DNA of 10,958 bases. It comes from Baffinella frigidus (lineage: Eukaryota; Cryptophyceae; Cryptomonadales; Baffinellaceae). Under the pieces are notes generated by a model. The model worked only from the letters and a program-made list of their open reading frames with translations, had not been told where the DNA came from and did not search any database. Location of the stretch: NCBI GenBank assembly GCA_026770585.1, contig MU647319.1:114558-125515 (forward strand). The letters run 5' to 3'. Shown one piece after another: positions 6,194 through 10,938 of the stretch. A program made the translations under genes and the position numbers. The number at the start of each line of letters is the position of its first letter. Position 1 is the stretch's first letter.

Positions 6194-6257
6194 GAGGCGA
6201 AGCTGATCGCAGACGAAATCGACGACCGCGCATGCATCGCCCGCCAGACCCTCCACG
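6194..6257 (+). pseudogene. Nearly full copy of exon 5 without a donor
   Basis: Reads EAKLIADEIDDRACIARQTL then H, followed by GGAGGG, so the GT donor is lost. There are two synonymous changes, and replacements at four or so sites (S/E to EA, M to L, R to C, P to H). Confidence 0.65.
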
Positions 6258-6329
6258 GAGGGAGAGTTTTGCAGAGTGCTTCCGCTCCTCTTCCTCACTC
6301 GCGTCTCCCGAGGAGATCCGAGTGAGGAG

Positions 6330-6350
6330 GAGGCGAAGCTGGTTGCAGAC
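6330..6350 (+). pseudogene. Short 5' copy of exon 5
   Basis: Reads EAKLVAD and then runs into GGTGTTTAGGGTTTAG. It shares GAGGCGAAGCTG with the copy at 6194, so these two are more alike to each other than to exon 5. Confidence 0.5.
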
Positions 6351-6385
6351 GGTGTTTAGGGTTTAGAGTTTCGGGTGAGTGGTTT

Positions 6386-6437
6386 GTGTATTCGGAGAAG
6401 CTGATTGCAGACGGAATCGCCCGCCAGACCCTCCCTG
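6386..6437 (+). pseudogene. Copy of exon 5 with an in-frame 21 bp deletion
   Basis: Reads VYSEKLIADGIARQTLP with the donor gtctca intact. The codons for the EIDDRAR part are lost in frame. The base context before it is GGTTT, so the normal acceptor is absent. Confidence 0.62.
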
Positions 6438-6590
6438 GTCTCATCCCTAAACCCTCAACCCTTAACCCTAAACCCTAAACCCTAAACCCTAAACCCCAAT
6501 CCCTAAACCCTAAACCCCAAACCCTAAACCCTAAACCCCAAACCCTAAACCCTGAACCCTAAACACCAAACCATAAACCATAAACCCTCC
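6438..6590. repeat. CCCTAAA heptamer array
   Basis: Canonical CCCTAAA units with CCCCAAA, CCATAAA and CCCTGAA variants directly after an exon 5 copy donor. Confidence 0.9.
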
Positions 6591-6634
6591 TCGGGGTGCC
6601 TCCCTCTCTCCCCGCCTGCCATCTCTGATTCCGC

Positions 6635-6779
6635 TGAAAGTTTTTAAAACCCTTGAAAATTGAATGACGTCCGCCGACCCTAAAAATAAATGCCATGCCG
6701 TATACCCACCCTGAACCCCTATTCCAACCGCTGCCGAGCGAGGACGTCATTCAATTTTCAAGGGTTTTAAAAACTTTCA
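6635..6779. mobile_element. 145 bp foldback with 38 bp perfect ends
   Basis: 6635-6672 and 6742-6779 are exact inverted repeats (TGAAAGTTTTTAAAACCC... / ...GGGTTTTAAAAACTTTCA), extended outwards by GATTC/GAATC. The 69-base centre is unrelated. No clear target duplication. MITE-like, and young to judge by arm identity. Confidence 0.8.
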
Positions 6780-6814
6780 CCTGAATCCTAAGGGAAGTGG
6801 ACTTTTAAAATGGG

Positions 6815-6845
6815 AAAGCTGAGGCCAGATGCTGGCCTCAGCTTT
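6815..6845. repeat. Perfect 14 bp hairpin
   Basis: AAAGCTGAGGCCAG / CTGGCCTCAGCTTT with loop ATG. The hairpin is followed by TTTT, so it resembles an intrinsic terminator, but in this eukaryotic intron setting that role is unlikely. Confidence 0.8.
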
Positions 6846-6850
6846 TAAAC

Positions 6851-7045
6851 GAACCCCCGGGTGCCTCGATAGCGGCTAGGCGTGAGAGCTGCACAGAAGA
6901 AGAAGAAGAAGAAGAAGAAGGGGCCTGGTCCTGTGTGCGGAACCAAGACACATCGGAAGCCCTAACCCCTAAACCCCTACACCCTGAACCCTAAACCCTG
7001 TTATCGACAGGCTGTGAGCCGAGCCCCCAGGTGCCTCGATAGCGG
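6851..7045. repeat. 25 bp direct repeat around (AAG)8
   Basis: GA(A/G)CCCCC(G/A)GGTGCCTCGATAGCGG occurs at 6851-6875 and 7021-7045. Between them are eight AAG triplets (6897-6920) and a short CCCTAAA-like run. The second copy looks like a CCCCCAG|gtgcct donor, but no matching exon was found. Confidence 0.6.
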
Positions 7046-7059
7046 AGGGTTAAGGCTGC

Positions 7060-7260
7060 GCAATCGTTATTGATATATACCCCAATGTGAAAAACATTAT
7101 TTGAATGTAGCATCTAAAATAGACGGGTTTATTGATAGATAAGTATCATCTTTTAAATATAATTGGTCGCTTTCAAAATTTATTGATCTTAAATTATTTG
7201 TATTTATAATAGGATGATAAAATGTTAATGCATCTTGCAATGTTGTGGTGATCTTGCACG
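7060..7260. other. AT-rich patch of unlike composition
   Basis: Base composition changes sharply to AT-rich (for example TTTTAAATATAATTGGTCGC) and returns to GC-rich at 7260. An antisense frame crosses it (ending SINPSILDATFK) but continues into duplicated exon 6-copy sequence, so it is unlikely to be a gene. Organellar DNA insertion or a foreign element remnant are possibilities; nothing recognisable. Confidence 0.4.
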
Positions 7261-7316
7261 CTTCCCCTTCTTCCTCTGTGTTGCGTGGGGGGCACCTACT
7301 TTCTGGCTTCCGGCAG

Positions 7317-7345
7317 AGTTTATCTACGACCTGCACCTCGAAATA
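7317..7345 (+). pseudogene. 5' copy of exon 6
   Basis: After CCGGCAG: AG then TTT ATC TAC GAC CTG CAC CTC GAA ATA, i.e. FIYDLHLEI, then divergent sequence. Acceptor kept, donor half missing. Confidence 0.65.
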
Positions 7346-7470
7346 CCGGTTCATAAAACGTCTTTGTACCAAGCCATTATTAACTAGTACCACGAACATA
7401 AACGGACCGATCACGAAGCCCCCTGCGTGGATTGTAAAGCGACTCATGTCTGATATCTTAATCAGGTATC

Positions 7471-7616
7471 GTCCTGAAACCCGGGTAGTTAGGCCTACGG
7501 TATTGCCTACGGTAGGCCGTAGGGCCCCTAGGACCCAGTGTTTCATAGGACCCCCCCTAGGCCCCTACGGCCTACCGTAGGCAATACCGTAGGCTTAACT
7601 ACCCGGGTTTTAGGAC
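7471..7616. mobile_element. Foldback element with long ends (about 57 bp)
   Basis: GTCCTGAAACCCGGGTAGTT...CTACGG at 7471-7530 pairs with 7551-7616 (…AACTACCCGGGTTTTAGGAC) with few mismatches. The arms themselves contain inverted GCCTACGG/CCGTAGGC units. The unpaired centre is only about 25 bases. Confidence 0.75.
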
Positions 7617-7651
7617 GTTAGCCTATGAATCTGGTGTCTGGTTTCCGGCAG

Positions 7652-7680
7652 AGTTCCTCTACGACCTTCACCTCAAAATA
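7652..7680 (+). pseudogene. 5' copy of exon 6
   Basis: After TTTCCGGCAG: reads FLYDLHLKI in the exon 6 frame, then diverges at TCGGCGAATAAAAC. Confidence 0.65.
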
Positions 7681-7891
7681 TCGGCGAATAAAACATCTTT
7701 GTACCAAGCCATTATTAATTCGTACCACGAACATAAACGGACCGATCACGAAGCCCCGCTGTGTGGAGTGTAAAGCGACTCATATCTGATGTCAAGGATT
7801 GTAAAGCGACTCATATCTGATGGATTGTAAAGCGACTCATATCTGATGTAAAGCGACTCACATCTGATATCTGGTGTCTGGTTTCCGGCAG

Positions 7892-7906
7892 AGTTCCTCT
7901 ACGACC
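7892..7906 (+). pseudogene. Short 5' copy of exon 6
   Basis: AGTTCCTCTACGACC after TTTCCGGCAG, then unrelated AGTCTGACAGGG. The upstream GATATCTGGTGTCTGG context is shared with the other copies. A 9 bp hairpin (GGGACTCAT/ATGAGTCCC, 7944-7971) follows. Confidence 0.55.
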
Positions 7907-8059
7907 AGTCTGACAGGGTCTGAACTCTAAATCCTCGCGCGGGGGGACTCATTGTCTGCAGGATGAGTCCCGGAAACTCGTCGATTATAAAGCGACTCAT
8001 TTCTGGTTCGATTGTAAAGCGACTCACATCTGATATCTGGTGGGTCTGGTTTCCGGCAG

Positions 8060-8121
8060 AGTTCCTCTACGACCTGCACCTCGAAATCAAGGGGGAGCCG
8101 CGCCAGGCCGAGAAAGCCCTG
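8060..8121 (+). CDS. Exon 6: (E)FLYDLHLEIKGEPRQAEKAL
   Basis: Sixty-two bases after TTTCCGGCAG and before gtaccc. The opening AG completes the codon left by exon 5 (G+AG, glutamate). Twenty whole codons follow: FLYDLHLEIK then GEPRQAEKAL. It ends in phase 0, which fits exon 7. The segment alternates aromatic/hydrophobic and charged residues as in a packed helix. Three 5' copies with the same acceptor lie upstream and three 3' copies downstream; only this one is complete. Family not recognised with confidence. Confidence 0.66.
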
Positions 8122-8313
8122 GTACCCCCAACCTAAATCCTTATCCCTAACTTTTTGTACCGCGCCAGGCCCGAGAAAGCCCTAGTACCTACCACGCCAG
8201 GCCCGAGAAGGCCGTAGCCCTGCTTCCGAGATGAAATCTGCTGCCCCCGGGGCCAAAGTTGACAGATTTGTGCCGCGGATTTCGAGGTTTTCCCCTTGAT
8301 TTCGAAGGGGAGC

Positions 8314-8355
8314 CTCGAAATCAAGGGGGAGCCGCGCCAGGCCGAGAAGGCCCTG
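8314..8355 (+). pseudogene. 3' copy of exon 6, 14 codons with intact donor
   Basis: Reads LEIKGEPRQAEKAL and is followed by gtaccc. The single change is synonymous (AAA/AAG). An inverted fragment of the same exon stretch (CCCCTTGATTTCGA, 8292-8305) lies just upstream and can pair with 8315-8328. Confidence 0.7.
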
Positions 8356-8359
8356 GTAC

Positions 8360-8820
8360 CCCCAACCTAAACCCTAAACCCTAACCCCCTTTCAAAAAAC
8401 CATAAACCATAAACCCTAAACCCTAAAACCTACACCCTAAACCCTAATACCTACACCCTAAACACTAAACCCTAAACCCTAGACCCTAGACCCTAGACCC
8501 TAAACCCTAAACCCTAAACCCTAACCTTTTTTTCCTTTTTGAAAAATCCTGAAAAAATCCTTTTTAAAAAATCCTGAGGTGCAGGATTTTTTAAAAAGGA
8601 AAAAAAGGTTAGGGTTTAGGGTTTAGGGTTTAGGGTCTAGGGTCTAGGGTCTATGACCCTAGACTCTAAACCCTAAACCCTAAACCACTCTAAACCCTAA
8701 AACCTAAACCCTAAACCCTAAACCCCAACCCTAAACCCCAACCCTAAACCCTAAATCCTAAACCTTAAACCCTAAACCCTAAACCCTAAACCCTAAACCC
8801 TAAACCCTAAACCCCCACTA
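8360..8820. repeat. CCCTAAA array containing a 61 bp inverted repeat
   Basis: CCCTAAA with CCCTAGA, CCCTACA and CCCCAAC variants. 8480-8540 and 8593-8653 are exact inverted repeats, each consisting of CCCTAGA x3, CCCTAAA x3 and CTAACCTTTTTTTCC, around a 52-base AT-rich centre that has its own hairpin (AATCCTGAGGTGCAGGATT). Confidence 0.92.
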
Positions 8821-8821
8821 G

Positions 8822-8866
8822 ATCAACATCGTGGCCAACGTGCGCACCTACGACGTCGTCTCTCAG
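8822..8866 (+). CDS. Exon 7: INIVANVRTYDVVSQ (first copy)
   Basis: Forty-five bases, fifteen codons, phase 0, after CCCCCACTAG and before gtgacc. The same 45-base unit occurs complete three times (8822, 9197, 9541), each with acceptor and donor, plus at least one 8-codon 3' part. Any one copy, or all three in series, would keep the frame. Which is spliced cannot be told. The segment looks like a hydrophobic helix followed by a charged turn; family not recognised. Confidence 0.6.
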
Positions 8867-9196
8867 GTGACCAACCCTCAACCCCAAGCCTGCTGCCGGC
8901 AGGCTAGTCACGTCCCTCTCACCCATCGCTGTTTGGCGCCGCAGGCTCTACCCCCCCCCACCAGCAAAATGGCTCAAAGGGCCTAAATGGCTCAAAGGGC
9001 CTAAAATGGCTCAAAGGGCCTAGGAATCCCCTTCTTCCGCGGACGCCTCGCCACGGCCCCAGGCGCCTGGGATTCCTAGGCCCTTTGAGCCATTTTGCGG
9101 CGCCGCGCCGCTGTCTCGCCCGCTATCTCCCGACATACTGCCCCGCTCGCCCCGTGGGGCCCACGGAGCCAAAAGCTTCGTCTGAACCCCCACTAG
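8867..9196 (+). other. Spacer between exon 7 copies with a foldback
   Basis: Starts with a block that recurs at 9242-9308 (CCTCAACCCCAAGCCTGCTG onward), showing that exon 7 plus about 70 bp of intron was duplicated. The rest is a foldback: GGCGCCGCA (8935-8943) pairs with 9096-9104, and 28 perfect bases at 9003-9030 pair with 9069-9096. AAAATGGCTCAAAGGGCCT is tandemly repeated three times on the left arm. Confidence 0.7.
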
Positions 9197-9241
9197 ATCA
9201 ACATCGTGGCCAACGTGCGCACCTACGACGTCGTCTCGCAG
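9197..9241 (+). CDS. Exon 7, second complete copy
   Basis: Differs from the first copy by one synonymous base (TCT/TCG). Acceptor CCCCCACTAG and donor gtgacc are identical. It may be an alternative or additional exon; assembly duplication is also possible. Confidence 0.5.
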
Positions 9242-9340
9242 GTGACCAACCCTCAACCCCAAGCCTGCTGCCGGCAGGCTAGTCACGTCCCTCTCACCCA
9301 TCGCTGTTGGCTAGTCACGTCCCTCTCACCCATCGCTGTT

Positions 9341-9364
9341 CGCACTTACGACGTCGTCTCTCAG
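9341..9364 (+). pseudogene. 3' copy of exon 7
   Basis: CGCACTTACGACGTCGTCTC then TCAG, encoding RTYDVVSQ with one synonymous change (ACC/ACT), followed by gttgcg. It is preceded by a second CTAGTCACGTCCCTCTCACC copy of the intron start. Confidence 0.65.
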
Positions 9365-9540
9365 GTTGCGAGCCCTACTGATGAGCGGTTTGGTCGGGTC
9401 TGGCGCGGTTCATACACTTCTATCAGGGAGGCCTTTTGGTGGGCAAACGCCCCCGACTCCGTATATCTATTTTATAATGGATATCGGCCGGTACAAATGG
9501 GACACGCCGGTACAAATTGGATGTGTCTTACACCCACTAG
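9365..9540. other. Spacer without recognisable gene
   Basis: Unique sequence of ordinary composition, including a duplicated CCGGTACAAATGGGAC / CCGGTACAAATTGGA (9488-9520) that resembles the GGTACAAAT part of the short element. The frame stays open in line with the second exon 7 copy, but the next full copy is in another frame, so read-through coding is unlikely. Confidence 0.45.
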
Positions 9541-9585
9541 ATCAACGTCGTGGCCAACGTGCGCACCTACGACGTCGTCTCTCAG
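9541..9585 (+). CDS. Exon 7, third complete copy
   Basis: Fifteen codons reading INVVANVRTYDVVSQ (one I to V replacement), after CACCCACTAG and before gttgcg. The donor context differs from copies one and two but matches the partial copy at 9341. Being the copy nearest to exon 8, it is a plausible partner for it. Confidence 0.5.
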
Positions 9586-9592
9586 GTTGCGA

Positions 9593-9690
9593 ACCCCAAA
9601 CACTCAACCCCAAACACTCAACCCCAAACCCCAAACCCCGAAACCCCAAACCCCAAACCCCAAACCCCAAACCTTAAACCCTAAACCTAA
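9593..9690. repeat. CCCCAAA heptamer array
   Basis: CACTCAACCCCAAA then CCCCAAA and CCCTAAA units directly downstream of the third exon 7 donor. A weak exon 7-like end (ACTTCATCTCTCAG|gttacg, to 9714) follows. Confidence 0.9.
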
Positions 9691-9720
9691 AAGCAAGATG
9701 ACTTCATCTCTCAGGTTACG

Positions 9721-9922
9721 AACCGCCCCCGCCGTACATATTAAAGGGGGCCTTTTAAAAAGGGATTTTTCGTTCGCAGCGTGCGTGCACATGTCCGGTT
9801 CAGTTAGGGACTATTTGTAAATGTATTGTAGTGTCACGACCTAGCTTTGTACTGAGTGTGGTCACGTGACCTCCGGAATATCCGGTCGCCACAAGGTTGA
9901 CTAACAAGCCTTTCGTTGGCAG
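9721..9922 (+). other. Intron stretch before exon 8 copies
   Basis: No gene was seen. It contains two short palindromes, GTCACGTGAC (9861-9870) and CCGGAATATCCGG (9873-9885), and ends in CTTTCGTTGGCAG, the same acceptor context as at 10159-10171. Confidence 0.5.
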
Positions 9923-9964
9923 AGGGTGCACGTAATCGGGCGGTTCTTCAACCTCGGCAGACAG
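9923..9964 (+). pseudogene. 5' copy of exon 8
   Basis: Reads RVHVIGRFFNLGRQ after CTTTCGTTGGCAG and then runs into CCTCACCCACTCG. It matches the first half of exon 8, with replacements F to I, L to F and G to R. It has an acceptor but no donor. Confidence 0.65.
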
Positions 9965-9989
9965 CCTCACCCACTCGTTTCTGCTCCCA

Positions 9990-10029
9990 AAGTTGACGGA
10001 TCTCTACCGCGAAGCCAGCGTGTCAACTT
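9990..10029 (+). repeat. Short AAGTTGAC...GTCAACTT element (40 bp)
   Basis: Begins AAGTTGACGGATCTCTACCG and ends CAGCGTGTCAACTT, followed by AAGAATAGTCCCCCAACCTA. It is part of a tandem block of about 102 bp with the next copy. Confidence 0.82.
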
Positions 10030-10091
10030 AAGAATAGTCCCCCAACCTAACACGCCTTTTCGGACAGCCTCCCCGACTCGTTTTCGCTCCA

Positions 10092-10131
10092 AAGTTGACG
10101 GATGTGCACCGCAAACCCAGCGTGTCAACTT
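10092..10131 (+). repeat. Short AAGTTGAC...GTCAACTT element (40 bp)
   Basis: Begins AAGTTGACGGATGTGCACCG and ends CAGCGTGTCAACTT, followed by AAAAATAGTCCGCCAACCTA. Both this copy and the previous one lead into AACACGCC(C/T)TTTCG. Confidence 0.82.
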
Positions 10132-10171
10132 AAAAATAGTCCGCCAACCTAACACGCCCTTTCGTTGGCAG

Positions 10172-10255
10172 AGGGTGCACGTATTCGGGCGGTTCCTCAA
10201 CCTTGGGGGGCAGCCGCTCCCACTCGAGGCATTCACTATCTACCTCTCTGCCCTG
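10172..10255 (+). CDS. Exon 8: RVHVFGRFLNLGGQ...YLSAL
   Basis: Eighty-four bases, 28 codons, phase 0, after CGTTGGCAG and before gtctgccccc. The translation begins RVHVFGRFLNLGGQPLP and ends LEAFTIYLSAL. It is rich in aromatic and aliphatic residues and could be a buried or membrane-associated helix; family not recognised. A 5' copy precedes it and a 3' copy (10902-10934) follows, each keeping its own splice site. Most later coding sequence is presumably outside the window. Confidence 0.65.
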
Positions 10256-10599
10256 GTCTGCCCCCCCCTCCCCCCCCCAACACACACACAGCGGACTTGT
10301 TTAGTCCTACCGTAGTGGAGTACAGTATGGGACACACCGGCTCGTCGCTCAGGGACTGTTCCTATGGATTACGTTTAGATCGCCTTCCGCGTACCGCCCC
10401 CCCCCTGCACCACGTGATTAGAGCTTAGGGTTCAGAGTTTGGGGCGTAGTGTTTAGGGTGCCGTGTCTGTTTTTTTAGTGCGTGTGGTTTAGTTTTTGGT
10501 GCGTATGGTTTAGTCCTACCTTTTAGTGCGTATGGTTTAGTGGAGTACAGTCTGGGACGCACCGGCTCGTCGCTCAGAGACTGTTGGCAACTTGACGCG
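10256..10599 (+). other. Intron after exon 8: poly-C, direct repeats, TTTAGGG-like
   Basis: Starts GTCTG then C-runs (10259-10278). A 46 bp direct repeat (GTGGAGTACAGT...AGGGACTGTT) occurs at 10315-10360 and 10540-10585. A partial CACACAGCGGACTT lies at 10286. G-rich TTTAGGG- and TTTAGTG-like sequence runs at 10430-10540. No gene seen. Confidence 0.6.
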
Positions 10600-10763
10600 C
10601 CACACAGCGGACTTCGTAGGGATTTTGAATTATTCCTATTGGGTAAGACCGAGGACCCTACGGAAGGCAAACCGTAGGGGCATAGGGGGGGTTCCTACGG
10701 ATAAAGTAACGGAAACCCGGGCAATGAGTGCCCGAAAATCCCTTCGGGTAGACCGCTGTGTGG
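10600..10763. mobile_element. 164 bp element with CCACACAGCGG terminal inverted repeats
   Basis: The ends CCACACAGCGG / CCGCTGTGTGG are perfect over 11 bp and continue imperfectly to about 28 bp (ACTTCGTAGGGATTTT against AAAATCCCTTCGGGTAGA). Its first 120 bp matches 4940-5062. Non-coding and MITE-like; no clear target duplication. Confidence 0.72.
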
Positions 10764-10901
10764 GATGTAGGGTTTAGCCCACCAAGAGTTTATGTCTTAT
10801 GGTTTAGAGTTTTGGCGAAAGAGCGTACCGGGGCGGGCAATTTGAGGGTTGAGGGTTGAGGTTTTATGGTTTCGCCCTCTGTGTGGCTACTCCTAAACCC
10901 G

Positions 10902-10934
10902 CTCGAGGCGTTCACTATCTACCTCTCTGCCCTG
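10902..10934 (+). pseudogene. 3' copy of exon 8 with intact donor
   Basis: Reads LEAFTIYLSAL, with one synonymous change (GCA/GCG), followed by gtctg and a C-run as at exon 8 itself. It has no adjacent acceptor: the preceding sequence is CTCCTAAACCCG. Confidence 0.68.
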
Positions 10935-10938
10935 GTCT

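Larger units (their letters stand above)
7300..7795. repeat. Duplicated block of about 150 bp carrying exon 6 5' copies
   Basis: 7305-7463 and 7640-7792 share GTACCAAGCCATTATTAA, ACGAACATAAACGGACCG and ATCACGAAGCCCC segments, including the acceptor and first codons of exon 6. A 146 bp foldback lies between them. Short TGTAAAGCGACTCATATCTG units recur at 7769, 7799, 7825, 7847, 7986 and 8013. Confidence 0.75.
5619..8059 (+). other. Intron 5: exon 5 and exon 6 copies, foldbacks, AT-rich patch
   Basis: Starts GTCTAA and ends CCGGCAG. Its first half holds 3' copies of exon 5 and CCCTAAA arrays; the middle holds several foldbacks and an (AAG)8 run; 7060-7260 is AT-rich; the last part holds 5' copies of exon 6 in duplicated blocks. 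No independent gene is supported. The antisense frame across 7097-7546 runs over duplicated intron and exon-copy sequence. Confidence 0.55.
8122..8821 (+). other. Intron 6: exon 6 3' copies and telomere-type foldback
   Basis: Starts GTACCC and ends CCACTAG. It contains two frameshifted exon 6 ends (8159-8183, 8195-8216; each has an extra C in CAGGCCC), half a short element (AAGTTGACAG at 8256), a clean 14-codon copy (8314-8355), then CCCTAAA arrays and a 61 bp inverted repeat. No other gene. Confidence 0.62.
762..10255 (+). other. Inferred multi-exon protein-coding gene, both ends not seen
   Basis: Eight short segments (762-857, 2500-2568, 3592-3663, 4201-4275, 5549-5618, 8060-8121, 8822-8866, 10172-10255) each have an open frame, an AG before them and a GT after them. 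All lie on the + strand. Exons 1-4, 7 and 8 are whole codons. Exon 5 ends one base into a codon and exon 6 begins with the two missing bases, so the eight join in one frame of about 190 residues. Neither a start codon with leader nor a stop was identified, so the gene probably extends beyond the window. The predicted product goes from a charged, basic N-terminal part to segments such as LYDLHLEIKGEP, VANVRTYDVVSQ and FGRFLNLGGQPLP. The style recalls multi-exon coiled-coil proteins of flagellate protists, but that is only an impression and I assign no function. Duplicated exon copies in every intron leave it open which copies are spliced. Confidence 0.6.

Noticed and set aside
6815-6850. Strong hairpin followed by TTTT, resembling a bacterial intrinsic terminator
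   Set aside because: It lies in an intron of a spliced eukaryotic gene among many other foldbacks; no bacterial transcription unit is present.
6897-6961. Possible extra exon starting with a lysine run (AAG x8) and ending THRK
   Set aside because: No donor GT follows, and the phase between exons 5 and 6 already matches without it; an AAG microsatellite is the simpler reading.
7097-7546. 149-residue antisense frame
   Set aside because: It runs through an exon 6 copy in antisense, a duplicated intron block and the arm of a foldback. The corresponding frame is not conserved in the second copy of the block. Only the AT-rich end is kept as a curiosity.
9206-9820. 204-residue sense frame that includes exon 7 copies
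   Set aside because: It reads through two exon 7 donors into intron sequence, and the third exon 7 copy is in a different frame, so it is not one continuous coding region.
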